From Anaerocolumna jejuensis DSM 15929 (GTDB lineage Bacteria > Bacillota > Clostridia > Lachnospirales > Lachnospiraceae): a stretch of 64,000 nucleotides of DNA. The DNA lies in NCBI RefSeq assembly GCF_900142215.1, contig NZ_FRAC01000010.1:248001-312000 (forward strand). The letters are read 5' to 3'. Made by a program: the position numbers and the translations under genes. Below are positions 24,314 through 32,953 of this stretch, in pieces. Position 1 is the first letter of the stretch. Every line of letters starts with the position of its first letter. Under the pieces are notes generated by a model. The model was not told the DNA's origin and did not search any database. It was given only the letters and a program-made list of their open reading frames with translations.

Positions 24314-25339
24314 ATGGATTATAAAAATGCCGGAGTGGACATTGAAGCTGGATATAAGGCAGTGGAACTGATGAAAGAGCACATCGATAAAACTATGAGA
24401 AAGGAAGTATTAACTGGAATAGGCGGTTTTTCCGGTGCATTTTCCTTAAAGAGCTTTATGAATATGGAAGAGCCTACTTTGGTATCCGGTACCGACGGAG
24501 TAGGAACCAAATTAAAGCTTGCTTTTTTGCTGGACAAGCATGATACCATCGGTATTGACTGTGTTGCCATGTGTGTGAACGATATTGCCTGTGCCGGCGG
24601 AGAGCCTTTATTTTTCCTGGATTACATTGCCTGCGGTAAAAATGACCCGGAGAAAATTGCCTCCATAGTAAGCGGTGTGGCAAAGGGCTGTCAGGAAGCA
24701 AATGCTGCCTTAATCGGCGGTGAGACAGCGGAAATGCCAGGCTTTTACCCCGTGGATGAATACGACCTGGCAGGCTTTGCCGTTGGTATCGTAGACCGTA
24801 AAAATATGATTGACGGTAAAGAGTTAAAGGCAGGGGATGTGCTGATTGGCCTTGCATCCTCCGGCATTCACAGTAACGGCTACTCTCTGGTCAGAAGGGT
24901 GTTTAATATGAATACGGAGGCTTTGAATACCCATTTTGACAGCCTTGGTACTACCTTGGGCGAGGCTCTTTTGACCCCTACCCGCATCTATGTGAAAGCA
25001 ATGGCAGCTTTAAAGAACGGCAATGTTAAAGTGAAAGCCTGCTCCCACATAACCGGCGGTGGTTTCTATGAGAATATTCCCAGAATGCTGAGGACAGGGG
25101 TACATGCATTTATAAAGAAGGACAGTTATCCTATTCCTCCGATTTTCTCCATGCTTGCAAAGGATGGTTCCATAGAAGAAAAGGTAATGTATAATACCTA
25201 CAACATGGGAATTGGAATGCTGCTAGCAGTTGATAAAGAGGATACCGATAAGGCTCTCAGCCTGTTAAAAGAGGCTGGGGAGACACCCTATATCGTTGGT
25301 GAGGTCAGAGAAGGGGATAAAGGAGTAACCGTATGCTGA
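24314..25339 (+). CDS. purM: Phosphoribosylformylglycinamidine cyclo-ligase (AIR synthetase)
   Basis: 341 residues, usual length. It makes aminoimidazole ribonucleotide from FGAM with ATP. It starts YKNAGVDIEAGYKAVELM and carries the family motifs LVSGTDGVGTKLK, AMCVNDIACAGGEPLFFLDYIA, LIGGETAEMPGFY and GIHSNGYSLVRR, then SHITGGGFYENIPR. ATG 24314 follows GGAGGGT. Its last codons overlap the purN start by 7 bp, so translation is coupled. Confidence 0.97.
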   Translation: MDYKNAGVDIEAGYKAVELMKEHIDKTMRKEVLTGIGGFSGAFSLKSFMNMEEPTLVSGTDGVGTKLKLAFLLDKHDTIGIDCVAMCVNDIACAGGEPLFFLDYIACGKNDPEKIASIVSGVAKGCQEANAALIGGETAEMPGFYPVDEYDLAGFAVGIVDRKNMIDGKELKAGDVLIGLASSGIHSNGYSLVRRVFNMNTEALNTHFDSLGTTLGEALLTPTRIYVKAMAALKNGNVKVKACSHITGGGFYENIPRMLRTGVHAFIKKDSYPIPPIFSMLAKDGSIEEKVMYNTYNMGIGMLLAVDKEDTDKALSLLKEAGETPYIVGEVREGDKGVTVC

Positions 25340-25956
25340 ATTTAGGGATACTGGTTTCCGGCGGAGGTACCAATCTCCAGGCGATTATTGACAGTATAGG
25401 GGACGGCAGAATAACCAATGCCAGGATAAATGTTGTAATCAGCAATAAGGACGGAGTATATGCCTTGACCCGGGCCAGAGAGAACCATATACATGCAGAG
25501 GTTGTATCACCTAAGAAATATGAGGATAAGCAAGCCTTTCATCAGGCGCTCCTTGAAAAGCTCCAGGAGTATGGAGTGAATTTTATCGTACTGGCAGGAT
25601 ATCTTGTTGTAATACCGGAATTGATTATAAAGCACTATGCCGGAAGAATCATCAATGTCCACCCTTCCTTGATACCTTCTTTTTGCGGCAGCGGTTATTA
25701 CGGACTAAAGGTCCACGAAGCGGCCCTGAACCGGGGAGTTAAGCTTACCGGAGCGACGGTGCATTTTGTGGATGAAGGAACCGATACGGGACCAATCATA
25801 CTGCAAAAGGCAGTAGAGGTTCTTGAGGGTGATACGCCGGAAGTACTGCAAAAAAGGGTGATGGAAGAAGCAGAGTGGGATATTCTTCCTAAGGCCATTA
25901 ATCTGATTGCCAACAGCCAGGTGGTTTTAAAAAATGGCTGTGTCAGAATTATATAA
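25333..25956 (+). CDS. purN: Phosphoribosylglycinamide formyltransferase
   Basis: 207 residues. It transfers the formyl group of 10-formyl-THF to GAR. Seen are ILVSGGGTNLQAI (phosphate binding), the catalytic Asn and His in RIINVHPSLIPSF, and FVDEGTDTGPII with the catalytic Asp. The loop after the HPSLIPSF motif reads CGSGYYGLKVHEA rather than the more usual FPGxHGIxxA, a form common in Clostridia. It overlaps purM and precedes purD. Confidence 0.96.
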   Translation: MLNLGILVSGGGTNLQAIIDSIGDGRITNARINVVISNKDGVYALTRARENHIHAEVVSPKKYEDKQAFHQALLEKLQEYGVNFIVLAGYLVVIPELIIKHYAGRIINVHPSLIPSFCGSGYYGLKVHEAALNRGVKLTGATVHFVDEGTDTGPIILQKAVEVLEGDTPEVLQKRVMEEAEWDILPKAINLIANSQVVLKNGCVRII

Positions 25957-25995
25957 AGTGGACGGCTGTGAAAGAAAGGACTTAAGGTGCGGGAA

Positions 25996-27267
25996 ATGAA
26001 AGTATTGTTAATTGGCGGCGGCGGCAGGGAACACGCTCTGGCTTATAAAATTGCACAAAGCAAAAAAGTAACGGCTCTTTACTGTGCACCGGGAAATGCC
26101 GGCATTGAAGAGTATGCAGTCTGTGTCCCCATCGGAGTGATGGAATTTGAAAAGCTTGCGGATTTTGCAGTGAAGGAAAGCATTGATTTGACCGTTGTAG
26201 GACCGGATGATCCCCTGGTGGGGGGAATCACAGACGTATTTCTTGAGAGAGGGTTAAGAGTATTCGGCCCTAAGAAGAATGCGGCAATAATAGAAGGTTC
26301 CAAGGCCTTTTCCAAAGATTTAATGAAGAAATACCATATTCCCACGGCGGCCTTTGAGACCTTTCGCTCAGCAGAAGCTGCGTATACTTATCTTGAGACC
26401 TGCTCCTATCCCGTGGTGTTAAAGGCCGATGGACTGGCCTTTGGAAAAGGTGTTTTAATCTGCAATACAAAGGAAGAAGCGGCAGACGGAGTTAAGCTTA
26501 TCATGGAAGACAAGCAGTTTGGGCATTCCGGTGATGTGCTGGTCATAGAAGAGTTCATGACGGGAAGGGAAGTATCCATACTTGCCTTTTGTGACGGAAC
26601 GGACATTGCTGTTATGACAAGTGCCCAGGACCATAAGCGGGCTCTTGACGGAGACCAGGGCCTTAATACGGGCGGTATGGGAACCTTTTCTCCCAGTCCC
26701 TTTTATACGGAAGAAATCAACAGCTACTGCATGGAACATATTTATAAGCCTACCATGGCAGCTATGAAAGAAGAGGGCAGGAGCTTTACCGGTATCCTCT
26801 TCACCGGATTAATGCTGACGAAGGACGGCCCTAAAGTCGTTGAATACAATGCCAGGTTTGGAGACCCGGAAGCACAGGTGGTATTGCCAAGATTAAAAAA
26901 TGATATTATTGAGGTCTTTGAAAGCTGTATTGACGGGCACCTTACTGATAGCAAACTGGAATTCGAAGATAATGCGGCAGTCTGTGTCGTACTGGCTTCG
27001 GAAGGATATCCTCTTTCCTATGAAAAGGGATTTATCATTGAGGGACTGGAAGAGCTGAAGGGAGAGGAAGGTGTCTTTGCATTTCATGCAGGTACCGATA
27101 AGGAAAACGGTAAAATTGTAACAGCCGGAGGGCGTGTTCTGGGTATCACAGCAATCGGCAATAATTTAAAGGAAGCCAGAGCAAATGCCTATGAGGCGGT
27201 TGAAAGGGTAAAATTCCCCAATAAGTATAGAAGAAGTGATATTGGAAAAGCAATTGACGAAGTATAA
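25996..27267 (+). CDS. purD: Phosphoribosylamine-glycine ligase
   Basis: 423 residues, an ATP-grasp enzyme forming GAR from phosphoribosylamine, glycine and ATP. It begins MKVLLIGGGGREHAL. The ATP-grasp parts VVLKADGLAFGKGVLIC and VIEEFMTGREVSILAFCDG are seen, with the metal-site region YNARFGDPEAQVVLPRL and a C-terminal domain. The ribosome site is weak: AAAGGA favours GTG 25987, while AAGGTG favours ATG 25996. It is the last gene of the pur cluster, followed by a terminator; purF, purL, purC and purH are not in this window. Confidence 0.96.
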   Translation: MKVLLIGGGGREHALAYKIAQSKKVTALYCAPGNAGIEEYAVCVPIGVMEFEKLADFAVKESIDLTVVGPDDPLVGGITDVFLERGLRVFGPKKNAAIIEGSKAFSKDLMKKYHIPTAAFETFRSAEAAYTYLETCSYPVVLKADGLAFGKGVLICNTKEEAADGVKLIMEDKQFGHSGDVLVIEEFMTGREVSILAFCDGTDIAVMTSAQDHKRALDGDQGLNTGGMGTFSPSPFYTEEINSYCMEHIYKPTMAAMKEEGRSFTGILFTGLMLTKDGPKVVEYNARFGDPEAQVVLPRLKNDIIEVFESCIDGHLTDSKLEFEDNAAVCVVLASEGYPLSYEKGFIIEGLEELKGEEGVFAFHAGTDKENGKIVTAGGRVLGITAIGNNLKEARANAYEAVERVKFPNKYRRSDIGKAIDEV

Positions 27268-27306
27268 AACAGAGGCAGCGTTTTGCTTATAATGATGCTT
27301 TGATAA

Positions 27307-27347
27307 AAGAAAAGGATGAAGTTCTCTAATAATCCTTTTCTTTTTTT
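27307..27347 (+). terminator. Terminator of the pur cluster
   Basis: AAAGAAAAGGAT (27307-27318) pairs with ATCCTTTTCTTT and continues into a run of T. Confidence 0.85.
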
Positions 27348-27473
27348 ATGTCGATATTCATTTAAAAGAAGAGTATTTTGACAATGTCACAGAAGTGCCA
27401 TAAGTATTATGTACAATTATGGACAATTAGGGAGAATGTGGAAAATGCTGATGGAGGAAAAAGAAAGGGAACT

Positions 27474-30335
27474 ATGATGAAAAAGTATAATCACAAAAGA
27501 TTTCTGGGACTGTTGTTATGCCTTGCAGTCCTTATGATACAGCTATCGCCGGTCTATAATTTAAATGTTTATGCCGAGTCAAAAGGAACCATTACTGCCA
27601 CTAGCTTAAATATCCGCTCCGGTCCGGGTACAAGCTATGCTTTGGTAAAGGTCAAGGAAAGCAATGCCTATCTGAAGCAGGGCGAAACCGTAACTCTGTT
27701 AAAGAAGGTAGGTGACTGGTATCTTATTTCCTTTACCTTTGGCGGTGTAAAAGAAAAAGGATATATATTAGGTACCTTTGTCAAGAAGGATACGGATTCT
27801 TCTACACCTACACCAACGCCAACACCAACACCAAAAGCTACACCGACACCAAAAGCTACGCCAACACCAAAAGCTACATCAACACCAAAAGCTACGCCAA
27901 CACCAAAAGCTACACCGACACCAAAAGCTACACCAACACCAAAATCAACGCCAACACCTACGACTGAGCCAACACCAACACCTTCAACAGACAGCAGTCA
28001 ATCCTCTAATACCTCTTCCTATAAAATCAGCGCCATTATAACCGCATCCAATGTCAATGTAAGAAGTACAGCGGGAACAACTGCTAAAAAGCTTCTTACT
28101 CTAAATAAGAATCAAAAAGTTACCATAATCAATGAAGTAATGAAGGCTTCACAGAAATGGTACAGGATAACCTGTACTGTAAATAAAAAAACGAGTACCG
28201 GTTATGTTATCAGTGATTATGTAAAGCTTGCATCTTCTTATGTGAACGGTACGGCATCCTCAGCGGTAAAGTTAAGAAAACTGCCTTCAGACAGCAGTGC
28301 ATACATAAAGGATAGTAAAAACAAGGTAATATCAGCAGCATCTAAAGCAGGAGTTTCTATCATTTCAGAAGCTACGGACAAAACAGGAAAAAAATGGTTT
28401 AAGGTAACTTATAAAAAGGGAAGTATTAAATACACCGGTTATATTCCGGCTGACCAGGTAGTGTTTGCAAAGACCGTTGCACCCACCCCGACTCCAACCA
28501 AGAAACCGACTCAAACTCCCACCCCGACCCCGACTAAGAAACCGACTCAGACCCCAACACCTACGCCGACCAAGAAACCCACACCAACACCAACGCAGAC
28601 CCCAACGCCGACACCGACCAAAAAACCCACGTCAACTCCCACGCCGACGCCAACCAAGGCTCCAACGCAAACGCCTACACCAACCTTTAAACCTACGGCT
28701 ACACCCACCCCTACTCCCACAACAGGGACAACAGCCGAAGGAATCGTACAATTTACAGGTTCCGTGTATGTATATAATAACATAACCGGCAGCCAGGACC
28801 TGCTGCTCACCACTGCCTATACACCAGTTACCCTTGCTATGAACGAAAAGGTTATAATACTGAATTCGGCAGTTCAGAATTCTGTCTCCTGGTATTATGT
28901 AAGCTTTACAAAGGGAGGAAAGGAAGGAAGAGGATATGTGCAGGCTGCCTATATTTCAAAGGGAACCGGTGGCTTCGTGGATAATACACCGATGGATTTT
29001 TTAGGTACTGTTACACCGACGCCTACGCAGGGAACCGCCATGAGTGATGCGGATTTCGAAAATTATATGAATGCCCAGGGATTTCCGGAAAGCTACAAGT
29101 CAGGACTCAGGCAGCTTCACCAGTTACATCCCACCTGGGTGTTTAATGCATACCGGACAGGAATTGACTGGCAGACAGCAGTTACAAAAGAGAGTTCCCT
29201 GGGTGTTAATCTGATTACAAAAGGAAAAGGTGTTGAATGGTTATCCTTTGGAACCGGTGCTTACAAATGGGAATCAGATTCCTTTGTGGCCTTTGATGGC
29301 TCTACTTGGGTCACTCCATCTACAGATGGTCTGAAATATTACATGGACCCCAGAAACTTTTTAACAGAAAAGGGTATTTTCCAGTTTGAGACCCTTGCCT
29401 TTAACGGACAATACCAGAATGCGGCGGGAGTGGAAAACATCCTTTATAATACTTCCCTTTACAATACCAGCTATACCTTTAGCGATGATAACGGTACCGT
29501 TATGACAAAGTCCTATTCTGAGACCTTTATGGATGCGGCACAGTATTCCGGCGTAAGCCCTTACCATCTTGCCAGCCGCTCCAAACAGGAGGTAGTAACG
29601 GGCACGACCTCCTTAAGCAACAGCGTAAGCGGCAAAGTATCAGGCTACGAAGGCTTGTATAACTTTTTTAATATCGGAGCTTATAACAGTACCTCTTCCG
29701 GCGGAGCTGTCCTTAATGGCCTGAAATATGCCAAGAGCGGAACCTCAAGCAGCTTGAACAGCCAGTACCGCATACCCTGGGACAGTCCTTATGATGCTAT
29801 TGTCGGCGGTGCGTACATCATCGGCAGTACCTACATTAAGAGAGGACAGGATACACTTTATTTACAAAAATTTAATATGAGCTCCACGTCTACCTTTTCC
29901 CATCAATACATGTCAAATATAGAAGCTCCGAATGCGGAAGCGGCAAAAACCTATTCCGCCTACAGCAGTATGAATTCCATGCCCTTGGTATTTTCAATAC
30001 CGGTATATTCAAACATGCCGGATTCAACCTGCTCTGTACCAGCAAAGGCTTATAATCCTAATAACTGGCTTAAATCACTGGCCGTAAATGGATATACCTT
30101 ATCACCTACTTTTGACTTAAAGACCGACCAGCAGTATTCCCTGATCGTACCGAATTCAGCGTCCTCCATCAATGTATCCGCTGCAGCCGTCAGTTCCAAA
30201 GCAACTGTTTCGGGCGCCGGAAGCATAATGTTAAATGAAGGAGCAAATACTGTAACTGTCTCAGTTATGGCGGAAAATGGAAATATCAGAAATTATGTCA
30301 TTAATGTCTTTCGCGAGGCTATGGTGACACCTTGA
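27474..30335 (+). CDS. Cell-wall glucosaminidase with three SH3 domains and a cadherin-like C-terminus
   Basis: 953 residues, secreted (signal peptide ending near VYAESKG). Order: SH3b (about 35-100, LNIRSGPGTSYALVK); Thr/Pro/Lys linker of TPTPK-type repeats; two further SH3b-like domains (about 180-330); a second long TPTPTPTKKP linker; another SH3-like region (about 420-510); a LytD-type endo-beta-N-acetylglucosaminidase domain (about 550-850) with the catalytic Glu in LASRSKQEV and the NIGAY/GGAYIIGSTYI motifs; and a cadherin-like beta-sandwich (about 860-950, LKSLAVNGYTLSP). It should cleave peptidoglycan glycan strands during growth or separation. ATG 27474 or 27477 follows AGGGA. TTGACA at 27378 marks a likely promoter. 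Confidence 0.88.
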   Translation: MMKKYNHKRFLGLLLCLAVLMIQLSPVYNLNVYAESKGTITATSLNIRSGPGTSYALVKVKESNAYLKQGETVTLLKKVGDWYLISFTFGGVKEKGYILGTFVKKDTDSSTPTPTPTPTPKATPTPKATPTPKATSTPKATPTPKATPTPKATPTPKSTPTPTTEPTPTPSTDSSQSSNTSSYKISAIITASNVNVRSTAGTTAKKLLTLNKNQKVTIINEVMKASQKWYRITCTVNKKTSTGYVISDYVKLASSYVNGTASSAVKLRKLPSDSSAYIKDSKNKVISAASKAGVSIISEATDKTGKKWFKVTYKKGSIKYTGYIPADQVVFAKTVAPTPTPTKKPTQTPTPTPTKKPTQTPTPTPTKKPTPTPTQTPTPTPTKKPTSTPTPTPTKAPTQTPTPTFKPTATPTPTPTTGTTAEGIVQFTGSVYVYNNITGSQDLLLTTAYTPVTLAMNEKVIILNSAVQNSVSWYYVSFTKGGKEGRGYVQAAYISKGTGGFVDNTPMDFLGTVTPTPTQGTAMSDADFENYMNAQGFPESYKSGLRQLHQLHPTWVFNAYRTGIDWQTAVTKESSLGVNLITKGKGVEWLSFGTGAYKWESDSFVAFDGSTWVTPSTDGLKYYMDPRNFLTEKGIFQFETLAFNGQYQNAAGVENILYNTSLYNTSYTFSDDNGTVMTKSYSETFMDAAQYSGVSPYHLASRSKQEVVTGTTSLSNSVSGKVSGYEGLYNFFNIGAYNSTSSGGAVLNGLKYAKSGTSSSLNSQYRIPWDSPYDAIVGGAYIIGSTYIKRGQDTLYLQKFNMSSTSTFSHQYMSNIEAPNAEAAKTYSAYSSMNSMPLVFSIPVYSNMPDSTCSVPAKAYNPNNWLKSLAVNGYTLSPTFDLKTDQQYSLIVPNSASSINVSAAAVSSKATVSGAGSIMLNEGANTVTVSVMAENGNIRNYVINVFREAMVTP

Positions 30336-30345
30336 TAGAGACAGG

Positions 30346-30378
30346 AAGTGTGAAAGTAAGGCACTTTCACACTTTTTT
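30346..30378 (+). terminator. Terminator after the glucosaminidase gene
   Basis: AAGTGTGAAAGT, a 5-nt loop, ACTTTCACACTT and then TTTT. Confidence 0.9.
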
Positions 30379-30660
30379 GTTTATGGAAGTACCGCAGACC
30401 AGTCTGTGGTATTCAATGGGAGTATGTGTGAAGAAAAGAATCTTCACACAGAAGAACTCTGAAATGAGCACAGAGGGTACTCATTCCAGACTTTTTCCAT
30501 CCTTGTTTGTGATGCCAAAAAGCGGCATCATTTTGAGAAGAGTGAAAGAAAATATTAAAATGGAAGGATGCCACAAACAGATTCTTTCACTTATTTTTTA
30601 TTAGTGGCAGTATCCCGGACCAGCCAGCCGGACAACTTGGGATATTCAACGGATGAATGC
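30379..30660 (+). repeat. Duplicated leader segments between two surface-protein genes
   Basis: Two similar stretches occur: 30385-30420 (GGAAGTACCGCAGACCAG then GGTATTCAATGGG) and 30606-30652 (GGCAGTATCCCGGACCAG then GATATTCAACGG). Each directly follows a terminator-like hairpin with a U-tract: the first at 30346-30378, the second AGTGAAAGAA (30541-30550)/TTCTTTCACT (30582-30591) with TTTTTT. A further hairpin GATGCC/GGCATC lies at 30511-30529. I see no convincing gene here; the second copy forms the 5' leader of the next gene. Confidence 0.6.
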
Positions 30661-31899
30661 ATGAAAAATAAGTATAGATTTACACTAAAGCTGTTACTGC
30701 TTATTGCTTTCCTTTTCTTACCAGGCAAAATATGCCAGGCCGCCAGTGCCAACATTGATATAACATCAGAAAATAAAACAGTAGAAAAAGGAGATACGGT
30801 AATTGTAAGTATCTATTTGACTTCCGAGGACCTCATAGGAGATTTTGAAGGGTATCTGTCATATAATGCTGATGTACTGGAATTTGAAAACAGCGGTGAA
30901 GTTGCAGCCGGAGGCGAAGGTCTGGTGAAGATAACGGATACTGGTGTACCCCAGGGGGACAAACAAAGAAAATATGCGTTAAAATTTCATGCCTTGAATT
31001 ATGGGAAAACAGCTCTTTCCCTTACAGATGAGACAAGTGTATATTCCTTTGACACTGGGGATAATATGTCAGTCTCCCTTAATCAATTAAAAATAGAAGT
31101 GGTATCAGACAAATCCGCATCGGATAATGCCTATTTAAAAGAACTTAAGCTGAATCCCGGAACACTTTCCAGGGAATTTGCCAAGAAAACTGCGAGCTAC
31201 TCCGTAACCGTAGGCTCCGACGTAAGCCAGTTAGTAATCAGTGCTCTGCCGGAGGATGCTAAGGCTACTGTTTCCATAACAGGAAATAAAGATTTCAAAA
31301 CAGGGCATAATACAGTAGAAATCAGTGTAGAGGCGCAGTCAGGAAAGACAAAGACCTATACGCTGGACGTATTGAAGGAAGAAGCAGGCGAAGTACCGGG
31401 AAATGAAACCACGGGACAGGATGAAGGTGAGAACCTTGATAAAACGGCAATCGGTAAATTACAGCTTAAAAAGGAAGCGGAGAATAACTATCTTACCGGA
31501 GGCTTCTATCTACAGCTTCTTACACCGGGAGAGGATGTCACAGTACCGGAAGGTTATGAAAAGACCTCTTTGGTAGTGGATGGTACATCCATAACAGTAT
31601 ATACAAATACCTCGGATTTAGACAGTGATTTTCTTTTATTGTACGGTGAAAACAAGAGTGGCCTGAAAGGCTTTTACCAATTGGACAGAAGAGAGAATAC
31701 CATTCAGCGCTTTAATCCGGTATCAGTAAAGGAAGGTGAAAAATTAGTAATTCCTAAGAATGCCAGAAATATAGAGCACTATCAGAATCAGATAGTGATC
31801 CTGGGGATAGCAGCAGCAGTCTTAACAGGAATCTGCAGCGCCCTGGCAATTGGAATAATCAGAATGGTATTAAAAAATAAAAATTCGGAAGACGAATAA
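30661..31899 (+). CDS. Membrane-anchored surface protein with cohesin-like and cadherin-like domains
   Basis: 412 residues. A signal peptide (LLLLIAFLFLPGKICQA) is followed by a cohesin-type beta-sandwich (about 28-155, VEKGDTVIVSIYLTSEDLIGDFEGYLSYNADVLEFE). A cadherin-like domain (about 160-235, NAYLKELKLNPGTLSREFAKKTASYSVTV), an acidic linker and a further beta region come next, then one membrane helix near the C-terminus (VILGIAAAVLTGICSALAIGIIRMVL) and a short basic tail. Proteins of this type can bind partners or polysaccharide at the cell surface; I do not claim a cellulosome. No strong ribosome site precedes ATG 30661, so expression may be low or controlled through the leader. Confidence 0.75.
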   Translation: MKNKYRFTLKLLLLIAFLFLPGKICQAASANIDITSENKTVEKGDTVIVSIYLTSEDLIGDFEGYLSYNADVLEFENSGEVAAGGEGLVKITDTGVPQGDKQRKYALKFHALNYGKTALSLTDETSVYSFDTGDNMSVSLNQLKIEVVSDKSASDNAYLKELKLNPGTLSREFAKKTASYSVTVGSDVSQLVISALPEDAKATVSITGNKDFKTGHNTVEISVEAQSGKTKTYTLDVLKEEAGEVPGNETTGQDEGENLDKTAIGKLQLKKEAENNYLTGGFYLQLLTPGEDVTVPEGYEKTSLVVDGTSITVYTNTSDLDSDFLLLYGENKSGLKGFYQLDRRENTIQRFNPVSVKEGEKLVIPKNARNIEHYQNQIVILGIAAAVLTGICSALAIGIIRMVLKNKNSEDE

Positions 31900-31905
31900 A
31901 AAAAC

Positions 31906-31950
31906 TTGACTTTCAATAAATATTTGTTATACTGACCGTATAACAAATAT
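31906..31950 (+). promoter_or_regulatory. Promoter with overlapping perfect inverted-repeat operator
   Basis: TTGACT (31906-31911), a 16-bp spacer and TATACT (31928-31933). ATATTTGTTATAC (31920-31932) and GTATAACAAATAT (31938-31950) form a perfect 13-bp inverted repeat around TGACC, covering the -10 and start site. This is the geometry of an autoregulatory GntR (YtrA-type) operator for the gene that follows. Confidence 0.85.
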
Positions 31951-31976
31951 AACGAACATTTCAGGAGGTGGTTAAT

Positions 31977-32363
31977 TTGATAGTGACTATTGATTTTAAT
32001 AGTGATGAAGCTTTCTATGTCCAGCTATGTAATCAGATTATATTTGGTATAGCCAACGCTGAGTTCAGGGAAGGAGATAACCTGCCTTCTGTTCGTGATT
32101 TGGCAGAAGATATTGGCATTAACATGCATACTGTAAATAAGGCATATACTATTTTGAGACAGCAGGGATATGTAAAGCTGGACCGCAGAAAGGGTGCAGT
32201 AATCGCGGTAAGTGCCGATAAATATAAAGCCATGGAAGAACTGGCAGGTGAGATGAGGGTGCTTCTTGCCAAGGCAGTTTGCAAGAACATCAGCAGTGAA
32301 GAAGTCCACGAAATTGTAGATCAAATATTCTGTGATTTCTGTTCCGCTGACAGAGAGAAGTAA
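31977..32363 (+). CDS. GntR family (YtrA-type) transcriptional regulator in the ctsR position
   Basis: About 128 residues: an N-terminal winged helix (about 10-75; LPSVRDLAEDIGINMHTVNKAYTIL and GYVKLDRRKGAVI) and a short helical C-terminus (about 80-128) typical of the small YtrA subfamily. A TTG start at 31977 is preferred: AGGAGG (31963-31968) is 8 nt upstream and overlaps the alternative GTG 31968. It heads the mcsA-mcsB-clpC cluster, where most Firmicutes carry ctsR; no CtsR-like sequence is visible. It probably represses its own promoter through the inverted repeat just upstream, and may thereby control the protease genes (inference). Confidence 0.9.
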   Translation: MIVTIDFNSDEAFYVQLCNQIIFGIANAEFREGDNLPSVRDLAEDIGINMHTVNKAYTILRQQGYVKLDRRKGAVIAVSADKYKAMEELAGEMRVLLAKAVCKNISSEEVHEIVDQIFCDFCSADREK

Positions 32364-32404
32364 GAACCGTAACCGAAATCACATCCGGACAGGAGGATGT
32401 AGCT

Positions 32405-32953
32405 ATGTTGTGTGATAAGTGCAAAAAAAATGAAGCCAAAGTTTATTATACGGAAATTATAAACGGAGAGAAAAAAGAACAGCATCTTTGCGAAGAATGT
32501 GCATTGGAATACACCTCTTTTTCCATGGGTTCAGGTATTTTAAATCAGGAAATGACACTTGGAAGCCTGTTGTCTTCCATACTTGGAAATTATGCCTCCG
32601 CAGGAAATATTCATGGGACGGAAGAGGCTGAAACGGAACCTGTTTGCAAAAATTGCGGGATGACCTATTCGGAGTTCTTAAAGGAAGGCCGTTTTGGATG
32701 CGCAGAGTGCTATGGAAGTTTTCAAAAGGGTTTGGAAAAGAGCCTGAGAAATATTCAGGGTTCCGATACCCATACCGGTAAAAAGCCAAAGGGTTTTGAA
32801 ACAGGAACAGAAAAGCTTGTGAAAGAGCTTTCAGAAATAGATAAACTTTCAATAAAATTACAGGATGCCATTGAAAAAGAAGAATTCGAGGAAGCAGCCA
32901 GATTAAGGGATCGAATCCGCCAGCTGAAAAAGGAGGAAGTCGGTAATGCTTAA
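32405..32953 (+). CDS. mcsA: Protein-arginine kinase activator
   Basis: 182 residues. Two CxxC pairs at the N-terminus (CDKCKKNEAKVYY, CEECALEY), two more in the middle (CKNCGMTYSEFLKEGRFGCAECY), and a C-terminal UVR domain (about 140-178, LQDAIEKEEFEEAARLRDRIRQLK). McsA binds zinc and activates the McsB kinase; the UVR motif is also a partner-binding module. AGGAGG precedes ATG 32405. It overlaps mcsB by 8 bp. Confidence 0.95.
   Translation: MLCDKCKKNEAKVYYTEIINGEKKEQHLCEECALEYTSFSMGSGILNQEMTLGSLLSSILGNYASAGNIHGTEEAETEPVCKNCGMTYSEFLKEGRFGCAECYGSFQKGLEKSLRNIQGSDTHTGKKPKGFETGTEKLVKELSEIDKLSIKLQDAIEKEEFEEAARLRDRIRQLKKEEVGNA

Noticed and set aside
27800..28730. Alternative-frame ORFs made of HQH/RPRL-like repeats and a minus-strand GVGVGV ORF over the glucosaminidase gene
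   Set aside because: They are frame shadows of the Thr/Pro-rich linkers of the secreted glucosaminidase; they lack ribosome sites and have low-complexity sequence only.
30332..30604. 90-codon ORF from TTG 30332
   Set aside because: Its first codons are the terminator hairpin of the preceding gene, there is no ribosome site, and it overlaps duplicated leader sequence.
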